Shown here: in pieces, positions 9,263 to 17,540 of the stretch | Position numbering within the stretch: the first letter of the stretch is position 1 | Layout of the letters: every line of letters begins with the position of its first letter | Assembly: GCF_003858645.1 (NCBI RefSeq) | Contig: NZ_RQJP01000002.1 | Span: forward strand, 1,161,257-1,225,256 | Length of the DNA stretch: 64,000 bases | Direction: 5' to 3' | DNA from: Larkinella knui | GTDB taxonomy: Bacteria; Bacteroidota; Bacteroidia; Cytophagales; Spirosomataceae | The notes under the pieces: generated by a model | Told to the model about the DNA's origin: nothing | The model's database searches: none | The model's input: only the letters and a program-made list of their open reading frames with translations | Program-made: the position numbers and the translations under genes

Positions 9263-10795
9263 ATGAAAAGCAACTGGAAATCTTTAGCGATCATCGCGCT
9301 GCTGTCGAGCTTTGTCACATTGGCCGCTTATAACTTCTTAGGATTTAATAAGCAGGATGTAATTTTTAACGAATCGTCACCAACGCCCAGTGTTACCGGG
9401 CGGCTGGCGGCTCTGACGGGGCCTCAAGGGGCTCCGGGCGACTTCACTTATGCTGCCGAAGCCACCACGCCGGCGGTAGTCCACATTAAAACCACCATTA
9501 CCCGTACGGTCCGTCAACAACAGATTCCGGATATTTTCCGCGACTTTTTCGGTGACGAATTTGGCCGGGGTGGTAACGGAGGTGCTCCGCAACGGCAACG
9601 TGGTCAGGCATCGGGTTCGGGCGTAATTATCAGCCAGGACGGCTATATTGTCACGAACAACCACGTGGTACAAGGTGCCGACGAAGTGGAAGTTATTCTG
9701 ACGGACAAGCGTAGTTTCAAGGCCAAAGTAATTGGTACGGATCCACTGACCGATCTGGCGGTAATTCAGGTAAATGCTAAAAACTTACCATCCATCACGC
9801 TGGGCGATTCTGATGCGCTGAAGCTGGGTGAGTGGGTGTTGGCCGTCGGCTATCCGCTTGATCTGGAATCGACGGTAACGGCCGGTATTGTTAGTGCAAA
9901 AAGCCGCCGGATTGGTATTCTGGATCAGAATATCGACAAAAACGATTCGAAACCCGATTCTCCGGTTGAAGCCTTCATCCAAACCGATGCGGCCATCAAC
10001 CCGGGCAACTCCGGTGGTGCGCTGGTGAACCTGCGCGGTGAACTGGTCGGTATCAACTCGGCCATTGCTTCGGCAACGGGATACTACAGCGGTTACGGGT
10101 TTGCCGTACCGGTTTCGCTGGTGAAAAAAGTATCCGCTGACCTTGTTAAATACGGCAACGTACAACGCGGTTATCTAGGCATCATGCCGGTTGAGCTGAA
10201 CAGCCTGAGAGCGCAGGAATTAGGTTCTAAAATCGGACGTGGTATTTACATCAGCGAAGTTGTAGAAGGCGGTGCCTCCGCAGCTGCCGGTTTGAAGAAA
10301 GGTGACGTTATCGTGAAAATGGAAGGCCAGAATGTTGATTCGGACGCTCAAATGCGTGAAATCATCGGCCGTCGTCGCCCAGGTGACGTCATTGCGATGA
10401 CGGTTAACCGGAATGGTGACATGCGTGATTTCCGCGTCGAGTTGCGCAACCGCAACGGTGGCCGCGATATCATCAAGAAAAGTGAAACCATTTCGGCATC
10501 GAATTCATCGGCTAGCCTGGGTTCACTGGGTGCCGACTTCGAAGAGTTGACGGCTACCGATGCCAAACGCCTGGGTGTTGATGGCGGTGTTCGGGTGAAA
10601 CGGATTCGGGAAGGTAAAATGGCCGAAACCGACATCGAAGAAGGCTTCATCATTGTGAAAGCCAATGGCAAGGTGGTCCGTTCGGTCAAAGATCTGCAAA
10701 CCGCCCTGAACACTACGAAAGAAGGCGAAGGCCTGATGCTGATTGGTATGTATCCGAATAGTTCACGGATGTATTATTACGCCGTACCGGTTTAA
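9263..10795 (+). CDS. degP: Do/DegQ-family periplasmic serine protease
   Basis: A 510-residue HtrA-type protease/chaperone of the cell envelope. An N-terminal hydrophobic helix (about 7-26) acts as signal or anchor. The chymotrypsin-like triad is His134 (TNNHVV), Asp164 (DPLTDLAV) and Ser250 (NPGNSGGALVN). Two PDZ domains follow: residues about 295-385 (GYLGIMPVELN..., GLKKGDVIVKMEGQNV) and a more divergent one about 415-505. The first loop region (90-115) is Gly/Arg/Gln-rich. The family degrades or refolds misfolded exported proteins, and regulation by envelope stress is likely but no specific operator was seen. It is a single transcription unit ended by the strong hairpin at 10823. Confidence 0.93.
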   Translation: MKSNWKSLAIIALLSSFVTLAAYNFLGFNKQDVIFNESSPTPSVTGRLAALTGPQGAPGDFTYAAEATTPAVVHIKTTITRTVRQQQIPDIFRDFFGDEFGRGGNGGAPQRQRGQASGSGVIISQDGYIVTNNHVVQGADEVEVILTDKRSFKAKVIGTDPLTDLAVIQVNAKNLPSITLGDSDALKLGEWVLAVGYPLDLESTVTAGIVSAKSRRIGILDQNIDKNDSKPDSPVEAFIQTDAAINPGNSGGALVNLRGELVGINSAIASATGYYSGYGFAVPVSLVKKVSADLVKYGNVQRGYLGIMPVELNSLRAQELGSKIGRGIYISEVVEGGASAAAGLKKGDVIVKMEGQNVDSDAQMREIIGRRRPGDVIAMTVNRNGDMRDFRVELRNRNGGRDIIKKSETISASNSSASLGSLGADFEELTATDAKRLGVDGGVRVKRIREGKMAETDIEEGFIIVKANGKVVRSVKDLQTALNTTKEGEGLMLIGMYPNSSRMYYYAVPV

Positions 10796-10822
10796 ATTTA
10801 AGTGTGTTTTCGTGTTTATCAT

Positions 10823-10860
10823 AAAAAAGCCGCCTGTTCTGAGAACAGGCGGCTTTTTTA
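10823..10860 (+). terminator. Bidirectional terminator between degP and gmd
   Basis: AAAAAAGCCGCCTGTTC / GAACAGGCGGCTTTTTT forms a 17-bp stem with a two- to four-base loop, carrying an A run on one side and a T run on the other. It serves the two convergent genes. Confidence 0.92.
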
Positions 10861-10892
10861 GTGTATGTTTTTCGGGCGATTAGCGGCATCAT

Positions 10893-12005
10893 CTACTCAA
10901 AGTAATTCATAACCCGGTGACCGCTTTTCTCCAGCAACTGGTCGCGCTGAAAGAGCTCGATATCGGCGGCAACCATTTCCTTCACCAAAGCCGCCAGGTC
11001 ATATTTAGGTTTCCAGCCCAGTTTAGTCATGGCTTTGGTGGGGTCGCCCAGGAGCAAATCCACTTCCGTCGGCCGGAAATAACGTTCATCAATGCATACA
11101 ACTTCCCGGCCTACTTCCAGCTGATAGTCGGGGTTGGTCGATTTGGCAACGACGGCGGTTTCATTTACGCCCTCGCCCCGGAACTCCAGTTCAATGCCCA
11201 CTTCGGCAAATGCCATCCGGATAAAATCACGGATGTGCGTCGTTTTACCGGTGGCAATCACGAAGTCTTCCGGTGTTTCCTGCTGCAACATCAGCCACAT
11301 CGCTTCAACATAATCCTTGGCGTGGCCCCAGTCGCGTTGGGCATCCAGGTTACCCATGAATACTTTATCCTGCAATCCGAGGGCAATTCGGGCCACGGCA
11401 CGCGTAATTTTCCGGGTAACGAACGTCTCCCCGCGCAAGGGTGATTCATGGTTGAATAAAATACCGTTGCAGGCATACATGCCGTACGCTTCCCGGTAAT
11501 TGACCGTAATCCAGTAACCGTAGAGTTTAGCGACCGCGTAGGGTGAACGGGGATAAAATGGGGTCGTTTCGGACTGGGCATGGCCTTGCACACCACCGTA
11601 TAATTCGGAAGTCGATGCCTGATAGATGCGGGTTTTATCACTCAAACCCAGCAAACGAACGGCTTCCAGAATCCGCAGGGTGCCGATACCATCGACATGA
11701 GCGGTATACTCGGGTTCTTCAAAACTCACCCGAACGTGTGACATCGCACCCAGATTATAGATTTCGTCCGGCTGGATTTCCTGAATAATGCGAATGATAT
11801 TAGTCGAATCGGAAAGGTCGCCAAAATGGAGTTTAAACCGCACATTTTTTTCGTGCGGATCCTCGTATAAATTATCAATTCGTTGGGTGTTGAAGAGCGA
11901 ACTCCGGCGTTTGATGCCATGAACCTCATACCCTTTCGACAGAAGTAATTCGGCTAAGTAAGCGCCGTCCTGGCCGGTAATTCCGGTAATAAGTGCTTTT
12001 TTCAT
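10893..12005 (-). CDS. gmd: GDP-mannose 4,6-dehydratase
   Basis: A 370-residue short-chain dehydrogenase/reductase-type dehydratase making GDP-4-keto-6-deoxymannose, the precursor of GDP-fucose and related sugars. The Rossmann motif is [18 protein letters not shown] at the N terminus, the catalytic Tyr-Lys pair is in [12 protein letters not shown], and [12 protein letters not shown] is the family's cofactor-binding loop. Full length. The partner GDP-fucose synthase (fcl) is not in the window. The SPOR lipoprotein gene lies 45 bp upstream in the same direction and may provide the promoter. The product feeds surface polysaccharide synthesis. Confidence 0.95.
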   Translation of the reverse strand: MKKALITGITGQDGAYLAELLLSKGYEVHGIKRRSSLFNTQRIDNLYEDPHEKNVRFKLHFGDLSDSTNIIRIIQEIQPDEIYNLGAMSHVRVSFEEPEYTAHVDGIGTLRILEAVRLLGLSDKTRIYQASTSELYGGVQGHAQSETTPFYPRSPYAVAKLYGYWITVNYREAYGMYACNGILFNHESPLRGETFVTRKITRAVARIALGLQDKVFMGNLDAQRDWGHAKDYVEAMWLMLQQETPEDFVIATGKTTHIRDFIRMAFAEVGIELEFRGEGVNETAVVAKSTNPDYQLEVGREVVCIDERYFRPTEVDLLLGDPTKAMTKLGWKPKYDLAALVKEMVAADIELFQRDQLLEKSGHRVMNYFE

Positions 12006-12050
12006 AAATTATTGATAAAATACAGCTCACAAAAAATAGATCTATTTTAC

Positions 12051-12635
12051 TTATTTAATGGAAAGACTGCGCCGGATTTCAATCCGGTCGGGTAAGAGCG
12101 TGGCCGATAAAAATTGTTGCCGCAATTGCACCAAATACCGTTCAGCGTCGAGTCGGCGCATAAAATCGCCGACTTTTAACCGATAGGTCGGTTGGCGATA
12201 GGTCGTATACGGGTTCAATTCTGGAAAATTCTGATAGCTAAAACGCTTTGCACGATCCACTTCAGCCCGTTCGTTTCCAACATAAACCTGAATGCGATAC
12301 CCTTGTGCGTACCGAATCGACCGGTTTTTGACCGAAATGGTATCCAATAAAGCATCGAGCTTCTTATTGATGTGCAAAGGTTCGGCCATTGGCAACACAC
12401 GGCGGGGTTCCGAAGCGGGACGTGTTGGCGGTGTGGCGGGTGCGGGTTTAGCGGTTGCGGGTGGCGACGTACTGTATTTCGGGCGGGTGGCCGACAAATC
12501 GTAACTATACGAATTATAATCCACCGATGAAGTGCCTGAAGCCGTCTTTTTCGATGAGGCACACGAACTTATCCAGCCCGACAGCCCAACCAAAACTACC
12601 AAAACAAGCGTGCTATCCGACTGAATTTTATACAT
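12051..12635 (-). CDS. SPOR-domain lipoprotein
   Basis: A 194-residue protein with a lipoprotein signal (hydrophobic LVLVVLVGLSG then the lipobox-like WISSC, Cys about 26), a low-complexity Pro/Ala/Thr linker (about 55-90), and a C-terminal SPOR domain (about 115-185: IRYAQGYRIQVYVGNERAE and a second YRLKVGDF half). SPOR domains bind denuded glycan strands of septal peptidoglycan, so the protein probably sits at the inner face of the outer membrane. A well-formed promoter lies just upstream. Co-transcription with gmd is possible, though functionally unrelated. Confidence 0.85.
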   Translation of the reverse strand: MYKIQSDSTLVLVVLVGLSGWISSCASSKKTASGTSSVDYNSYSYDLSATRPKYSTSPPATAKPAPATPPTRPASEPRRVLPMAEPLHINKKLDALLDTISVKNRSIRYAQGYRIQVYVGNERAEVDRAKRFSYQNFPELNPYTTYRQPTYRLKVGDFMRRLDAERYLVQLRQQFLSATLLPDRIEIRRSLSIK

Positions 12636-12657
12636 GTGCGCTTTGATCCCTTGTGTG

Positions 12658-12688
12658 CAAATTTAGCAACTATCTGGTTATGCAACAA
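12658..12688 (-). promoter_or_regulatory. Promoter of the SPOR lipoprotein gene
   Basis: On the minus strand: TTG (12686-12688), 20 bases, TAAATTTG (12658-12665). Both match the Bacteroidota consensus exactly, and the ATG at 12635 follows 22 bases later. Confidence 0.65.
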
Positions 12689-12779
12689 TGCGTACGCTAT
12701 CTTGTTGACTGATACCGCCGACATACCAACGTTTTCCCTTCTTTTTACTTACTTTGAGGTAGCATTATTACGCTAACCC

Positions 12780-13805
12780 ATGCTAGATATTCAGAGCCAC
12801 GTATCACTGAAATCCTATAACACGTTCGGAATCGATGCGAAAGCCCGTTATTGGGTCGAAATTGATACCGAAGAACAACTAAGGACGCTTTTTCAAGTAT
12901 CCGAGTTTTTGGCGGCTCCAAAGCTGATTCTGGGTGGAGGAAGCAACCTGCTGTTTACGCACGATTTCGAAGGGCTGGTCGTTAAAATGTCCATTCAGGG
13001 CATAAAAGTGACCCGGGAAGATGCGGCACACGTATACGTGAAAGCCGGTGCGGGCGTCAACTGGCATCAGCTCGTGCTGTTTTGCGTCCAGAACGGGTAT
13101 GCCGGTATGGAAAATCTGTCGCTGATTCCCGGAACGACCGGCGCAGCGCCCATGCAGAATATTGGTGCTTACGGTGTAGAAATCGAGCAGATTTTCGATC
13201 ATCTGGAAGCGGTTGATATCCTGACGGGCGAAACCCGGATTTTCAATCATGCCGAATGCCGGTTTGGTTACCGCGAAAGTATTTTCAAGCACGAAGCCAA
13301 AGGAAAATACATCATCAGCAGTGTGACGTTTCGTCTGAACAAACAACCGGTTTTTCACACCGCGTACGGGGCCATTCGGGAGACGCTGGAGGCCATGGGC
13401 ATTTCGGAAGATCAGCTGACGATCAAGGCCATCAGCGACGCCGTGATCCGGATTCGACGGAGCAAACTGCCCAATCCCGCCGAAATTGGCAATGCAGGAA
13501 GTTTTTTTAAAAACCCGGAAATCTCGAAAGACGACTTTGCCCGGCTAAAAGCCGATTATCCCACCATGCCGGGCTACCCAACCGGCGACCTGACCATGAA
13601 GGTTCCGGCGGGCTGGCTCATCGAGCAATGCGGCTGGAAGGGCAAGCACATCGGAAATGCGGGCGTTCATGCCAAACAGGCGCTCGTGCTGGTCAACCTT
13701 GGCGGAGCCACAGGTGCCGAAATCCTCAACGTTGCCTACAAAGTGCAGCAATCCGTGGAAGACAAATTTGGAATTAAGCTGAATCCGGAAGTGAATATTA
13801 TTTGA
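12780..13805 (+). CDS. murB: UDP-N-acetylmuramate dehydrogenase
   Basis: A 341-residue FAD enzyme that reduces UDP-GlcNAc-enolpyruvate to UDP-MurNAc in peptidoglycan synthesis. FAD-binding signatures are LGGGSNLLF (about 50-60) and GTTGAAPMQNIGAYG (about 118-135); the GYRESIFK segment and the catalytic serine in GNAGSFFKNPEI (about 240) follow. The length and C-terminal layout agree with the E. coli-like (type I) form. The start is an ATG at 12780. A TTACTTTG 24 bases upstream (12749-12756) resembles a -7 box with one mismatch. Monocistronic, with the palindrome at 13813 just after the stop. Confidence 0.95.
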   Translation: MLDIQSHVSLKSYNTFGIDAKARYWVEIDTEEQLRTLFQVSEFLAAPKLILGGGSNLLFTHDFEGLVVKMSIQGIKVTREDAAHVYVKAGAGVNWHQLVLFCVQNGYAGMENLSLIPGTTGAAPMQNIGAYGVEIEQIFDHLEAVDILTGETRIFNHAECRFGYRESIFKHEAKGKYIISSVTFRLNKQPVFHTAYGAIRETLEAMGISEDQLTIKAISDAVIRIRRSKLPNPAEIGNAGSFFKNPEISKDDFARLKADYPTMPGYPTGDLTMKVPAGWLIEQCGWKGKHIGNAGVHAKQALVLVNLGGATGAEILNVAYKVQQSVEDKFGIKLNPEVNII

Positions 13806-13812
13806 TGGATTT

Positions 13813-13880
13813 AATGGCTAGAGGGCTAAAAATGGCTGATTTACGAGAATCATTCGGCCATTTTTAACCCTCTAGCCATT
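13813..13880. repeat. 24-bp inverted repeat between murB and the ROK gene
   Basis: Arms at 13813-13836 and 13857-13880 (AATGGCTAGAGGGCTAAAAATGGC and its complement) match at 23 of 24 positions, the exception still allowing a G-U pair. The loop is 20 bases. It lies between convergent genes, so it may terminate both, but there is no T tract on either side. A short TAATGG/CCATTGAA extension flanks it. Confidence 0.8.
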
Positions 13881-13890
13881 GAATCTATTT

Positions 13891-14805
13891 TTATTCAAAA
13901 CACAGTGATGCCGCGCCCAGCAAGCCCGCATCATTGCCGAGGGAAGCGCGTTTGAGCGACAGCCCGTTTTGGTAATAGGGCGTTAGCCAAAAGTCCAGCT
14001 GTTTTTGAACGGCGGGTAAAATGTAGTCGTAGGAAGCTGACAAACCGCCACCGATCAGGATCTGCTTGATGTCCAGCACCCGGATGAGCGAAACGAGCCC
14101 GTCGCCGAGCATCTCTCCCACTTCCGTCCAGATTTGCAGCGCCAGTTCGTCGCCAACGGCAGCAGCAGCCACCAGGCTGGTTGTGGAAATGCTTCCGTCG
14201 GCCGGCAGTTGGGTGGTTCCCTTAAAGTCCTGCCGCATGTCGTTGGCTAAATCCAGAAGTTCTTTTTTGCCAATGTTCCGCTCGAGCACCCGGTTATTGC
14301 GCGACGGCAGATGGCCGGGTTCCATGGCATTTCCGTCGCCCCCAACAAAAACTTTTTTGTTGATAATGGCCGCACCGCCCACGCCCGTTCCCAACGTAAT
14401 GAAAATGTAGTTTTCGTTGATGGTATCATCGGCAAAATAAAATTCACCAAGTGCTGCGGCATTGGCGTCGTTTTCCAGAAAAAACTGGACGTCAGGAAAC
14501 CGCTTGTTGAGCGTTTCGACCATCGGCACACCGTTTAATTCGGGAATAGCCGTAATTTCGAGGGGGACCGTTCGTTCCCGGTTAATCATACCGGGCAATC
14601 CAATTCCTACTTTCTTGATGCCCTTGTGTTCATACAATTGGAGCGCAATGGCGTCGGCAAATCGTTCGACAAAATGCCCTGATTCGCGCCAGCTGGCCGT
14701 ATCATGGCTGTAGAAGTTGGAAATATTGCCACTTTGTGCGTCAACAATACCCATTTTGACATTCGTACCACCGACGTCGATACCCAAATATTGAACTGAT
14801 TCCAT
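13891..14805 (-). CDS. ROK-family sugar kinase (glucokinase-like)
   Basis: A 304-residue ROK protein. The phosphate-1 motif IDVGGTNVKMG lies at the N terminus, the catalytic Asp is in FLENDANAAALGE, and the glycine motif FITLGTGVGGA follows. After EPGHLP, where most ROK kinases have a zinc-binding CxCGxxGCxE cluster, the sequence reads SRNNRVLERNIGKKEL with no cysteines, so only the histidine remains. The likely reaction is phosphorylation of glucose or another hexose. The ATG at 14805 was chosen because the frame upstream runs 49 codons through AT-rich spacer with no conserved sequence. No helix-turn-helix is present, so it is not a ROK repressor. Confidence 0.85.
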   Translation of the reverse strand: MESVQYLGIDVGGTNVKMGIVDAQSGNISNFYSHDTASWRESGHFVERFADAIALQLYEHKGIKKVGIGLPGMINRERTVPLEITAIPELNGVPMVETLNKRFPDVQFFLENDANAAALGEFYFADDTINENYIFITLGTGVGGAAIINKKVFVGGDGNAMEPGHLPSRNNRVLERNIGKKELLDLANDMRQDFKGTTQLPADGSISTTSLVAAAAVGDELALQIWTEVGEMLGDGLVSLIRVLDIKQILIGGGLSASYDYILPAVQKQLDFWLTPYYQNGLSLKRASLGNDAGLLGAASLCFE

Positions 14806-14994
14806 TACTGGAGTTTTATGTTTAAAATAGTATTTTCTTGCCTGGATGTTTGCCGATGAGGGCGCAAGATACAAAGGAAGAATGTATTGAATAGCGAATA
14901 ATGAATTGTGAATCTTGAATACACCCTTCCGAAGCTTCACCAGCCCCTTCAACAGGCATTATTCGCGCTTCACTATTGGCTATTTTAAGGCCAT

Positions 14995-15735
14995 TTATTT
15001 AATATCTCCCAATTGTGGTCTCAGCAAAATCTCTTCAACAACGGCTCCCGCCGATAAATTATACGCCGACCAGATCACCTCGGCAACGTCGGCGGCTTGC
15101 ATAAACCGTGCTTCAGGCAAGCCGGAAGCGGCCCAACTGTCCGTATAGGTGGCACCGGGCAACAGCGTGGTAACTTTAACGCCATACGGTTTCATTTCTT
15201 CCCGCAGTTCTTTGGCCATTCCCAGCAAAGCAAATTTGGAAATGCAATAGGAACCTCCGTTCGGATAAGCCGTTACGCTGGCCGTAGATCCCATCATAAA
15301 AATGTGACCATTCCGGTTTTTCATCATGTCGCCAATGAGCCCGCGGGTGAGGTGATAGATGCTGGCCACATTAAGGTTCATGGTCAGCTCAAACGTTCCT
15401 TCAGCTTCGTTATGAATTTGCCCCGGCAGAAAAACACCCACGTTATTGACCAGTGCGTTAACCGGGCGAGCCAGCGACTGAATGAAATCAATAAGCTGGG
15501 TAATAGCCTCACGTTGAGCCAGATCGGCCGCGAACGGAAAAATGGTTGGAACAACCGCATCGTCGAATCCTTCCAGAACTTCCGCAACCGACTCTTCGAT
15601 TTCGTGCTTTAGCTGCCTTAAATCGTCTTCATTGCGGGCGCACACGACCACATCAAAACCGCCTTCCGCAAAACGTTCAACCACGGCCCGGCCAATGCCC
15701 TTCGTACCGCCGGTAACTACCAATAATGGGTTCAT
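14995..15735 (-). CDS. Short-chain dehydrogenase/reductase
   Basis: A 246-residue classical SDR with TGGTKGIGRAVVERF (NADP-binding, TGxxxGxG), NNVG (VNALVNNVGVFLPG), an active-site Ser in MGSTASV and the YCISK catalytic Tyr-Lys. The substrate is unknown; the sequence has the general layout of 3-ketoacyl-ACP reductases, but the context (a ROK kinase downstream on the same strand) gives no pathway. The ATG at 15735 is preferred to a TTG four codons upstream. The 190 bp to the ROK start is AT-rich spacer with short GAATA/AATGA-type repeats. Confidence 0.85.
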   Translation of the reverse strand: MNPLLVVTGGTKGIGRAVVERFAEGGFDVVVCARNEDDLRQLKHEIEESVAEVLEGFDDAVVPTIFPFAADLAQREAITQLIDFIQSLARPVNALVNNVGVFLPGQIHNEAEGTFELTMNLNVASIYHLTRGLIGDMMKNRNGHIFMMGSTASVTAYPNGGSYCISKFALLGMAKELREEMKPYGVKVTTLLPGATYTDSWAASGLPEARFMQAADVAEVIWSAYNLSAGAVVEEILLRPQLGDIK

Positions 15736-15859
15736 AGAATCAGCCAATGGTCACTAGTCCCCATCCAATCCTACTAAATACGAAGGATTGTTCGTTAATG
15801 ACTATCGACTCTTTAATGTTTTTTGGCAAGATACGCACAAAACCGTTCTATCTTTACCG

Positions 15860-15867
15860 TAGTTTTG
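15860..15867 (+). promoter_or_regulatory. Putative -7 box for mlaE
   Basis: TAGTTTTG is an exact TAnnTTTG match, 16 bases before the ATG at 15883. No TTG partner occurs at the right distance. It supports the ATG over a TTG start at 15823, which would put this box inside the gene. Confidence 0.4.
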
Positions 15868-15882
15868 TTGTTATTTGTGCTC

Positions 15883-16611
15883 ATGCATCATCTTGGACGT
15901 TATTTTATCTTCTTAGGCTCCTTATTCCGGAACCGCGAAAAAATCGGGGTTTACTCCAAACTGGTTCTGGACGAATGCATCCAAATCGGCATCAACTCCG
16001 TCTTCATTGTTTCGATTGTCTCGACCTTCATTGGGGCCGTAACCTGCGTCCAAACCGCTTATAACCTGGTCAGCCCGCTCGTTCCATTGTCTATTATTGC
16101 CGTAATTGTGCGCGACAGCACGATTCTGGAACTGGCTCCCACCATCACCTGTGTCGTTCTGTCAGGCAAAGTCGGCTCCAACATTGCGGGCGGTTTGGGA
16201 ACGATGCGCATCACCGAACAAATCGACGCGCTGGAAGTGATGGGCATCAATTCGAGTTCGTATCTCGTACTGCCCAAAGTCCTGGCCTCCATGATTATGT
16301 TTCCGATGCTGGTTATTCTGGCGGGTTTTCTGTCGATCTACGGCGGCTACATCGCCGGAACAGCTGCCGACATCATTACGCCCGAGGATTATATCAGTGG
16401 CCTGCGCTCCGACTTCAAACCGTTCAGCATCACCTTCGCCCTGATCAAGTCGGTGGTGTTCGCCTTTCTGATTTCGACCATTTCGTCATTTAAAGGCTAT
16501 TATACATCGGGTGGGGCGCTGGAAGTGGGTCAGGCATCGACAGCGGCCGTAACCAACAGTTGCATCGCCGTTTTGGCTGCGGATTTTTTACTAGCGCAGT
16601 TGTTGTTGTGA
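15883..16611 (+). CDS. mlaE: MlaE-family ABC transporter permease
   Basis: A 242-residue integral membrane permease of the MlaE/YrbE family (about five or six helices). The conserved block VLSGKVGSNIAGGLGTMRITEQIDALEVMG is seen as GKVGSNIAGGLG and the EQIDALEVMG motif. In the Mla system the permease works with an MlaF ATPase and an MCE protein to move phospholipid between the two membranes. The start at 15883 (MHHLGRYFIF) gives a normal length; a longer version from TTG 15823 adds 20 residues. The ATPase gene follows after a palindromic spacer. No MCE (MlaD) gene is present here. Confidence 0.88.
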   Translation: MHHLGRYFIFLGSLFRNREKIGVYSKLVLDECIQIGINSVFIVSIVSTFIGAVTCVQTAYNLVSPLVPLSIIAVIVRDSTILELAPTITCVVLSGKVGSNIAGGLGTMRITEQIDALEVMGINSSSYLVLPKVLASMIMFPMLVILAGFLSIYGGYIAGTAADIITPEDYISGLRSDFKPFSITFALIKSVVFAFLISTISSFKGYYTSGGALEVGQASTAAVTNSCIAVLAADFLLAQLLL

Positions 16612-16617
16612 AAAGAG

Positions 16618-16709
16618 GCTATTACACAGAGTTGATCAGAGAAAATCAGAGTTACACAGAGGTTTCTTTGATTAACTCTGATTTTCTCTGATCAACTCTG
16701 TGTAATAGC
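16618..16709. repeat. 37-bp perfect inverted repeat between mlaE and mlaF (CACAGAGTTGATCA family)
   Basis: Arms 16618-16654 and 16673-16709 are exact reverse complements (GCTATTACACAGAGTTGATC...), with an 18-base loop. The core CACAGAGTTGATCAnAGAAAATCAGAG recurs in the inverted repeat at 29613-29707. The palindrome lies between two genes of one transporter, where a stem this long in the mRNA would be expected to affect downstream expression or message stability. Confidence 0.9.
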
Positions 16710-16723
16710 TAAATACCAGCATC

Positions 16724-17470
16724 ATGATTGAGATAAAAAACATACAGAAAACGTTTGGTGACCGGACGATATTGGCGGGCGTTTCGGGCAAATTTAAGCC
16801 CGGCGACACAAGCTTGATTATTGGTGGCAGCGGTACCGGAAAAAGCGTTCTGTTGAAGTGCATGATTGGCCTCGTCAAACCCGAAGAAGGCCAGGTACTT
16901 TACGACGGACGCGATTTTCTGACCGGTGACGATGATACGCAAAAAGCCATCCGGCGCGAAATGGGCGTTTTATTTCAGGGTGGTGCGTTATTCGACTCGA
17001 AAACCGTGCTGGAAAATGTGGGTTTTCCGCTCGACATGCTGACCGACCTGGGTACGGCGGAAAAAATTGACCGCGCCAAATTTTGCCTGCAACGCGTAGG
17101 ACTCGAAGCGGCTGCCAACCGGATGCCGTCGGAAATCAGTGGGGGCATGAAAAAGCGCGTCGGTATTGCCCGGGCCATCGTCATGAACCCGAAATACCTC
17201 TTTTGCGACGAACCCAACTCCGGCCTTGATCCGCTGACATCCATCAAAATCGACGAGTTGATCCGGGAAATCACCGACGAATTTCAGATTACGACCGTTG
17301 TAATTACCCACGACATGAACTCGATGATGGAAATCGGTGAAAAAATCATGTTTCTCTACCAGGGGAAAAAATTGTGGGAAGGCAGCAGTTCCACCATTAC
17401 GCAGTCCAATGTGCCCGAATTAAATGAATTCATATACGCGAATAAACTTCTGCGGGATACAAAAGCATGA
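16724..17470 (+). CDS. mlaF: MlaF-family ABC transporter ATP-binding protein
   Basis: A 248-residue ABC ATPase. Walker A is GGSGTGKSVLLK (about residue 36-47), the Q-loop is LFQGGALFDS typical of MlaF, the signature is EISGGMKKRVGIARA, and Walker B is YLFCDEPNSGLDP (aspartate/glutamate pair). It powers the MlaE permease immediately upstream. The GGALFDSKTV block separates the Mla group from other importers. Its stop overlaps an ATG of the following sensor-kinase frame (ATGA at 17467), but that ATG may not be the true start of the next gene. Confidence 0.9.
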   Translation: MIEIKNIQKTFGDRTILAGVSGKFKPGDTSLIIGGSGTGKSVLLKCMIGLVKPEEGQVLYDGRDFLTGDDDTQKAIRREMGVLFQGGALFDSKTVLENVGFPLDMLTDLGTAEKIDRAKFCLQRVGLEAAANRMPSEISGGMKKRVGIARAIVMNPKYLFCDEPNSGLDPLTSIKIDELIREITDEFQITTVVITHDMNSMMEIGEKIMFLYQGKKLWEGSSSTITQSNVPELNEFIYANKLLRDTKA

Positions 17471-17473
17471 AAC

Positions 17474-17540
17474 CAATGACGAATGAACACCGGGCAATGA
17501 CGACAGAACACCGTGTCTATCCAAGGTTCATGGTTCATTG
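17474..17540. repeat. Imperfect inverted repeat over the start of the sensor kinase gene
   Basis: CAATGA/GAATGAACACC on the left and GGTTCATGGTTCATTG on the right are partly complementary, with a half-repeat (CAATGACGACAGAACACC) between. It resembles the degenerate AATGA-type spacer repeats elsewhere in the window and makes the first 21 codons of the longest frame suspect. Confidence 0.45.

Noticed and set aside
14806..14952. 49-codon N-terminal extension of the ROK kinase
   Set aside because: The residues are AT-rich spacer, and the family starts at IDVGGTN; the ATG at 14805 is adequate.
17467..17529. Start of the sensor kinase overlapping the mlaF stop
   Set aside because: The 21 extra residues are repeat-derived (NEHRAMTTEHR) and would precede the signal peptide, so ATG 17530 is preferred, though an ATGA overlap leaves the alternative open.
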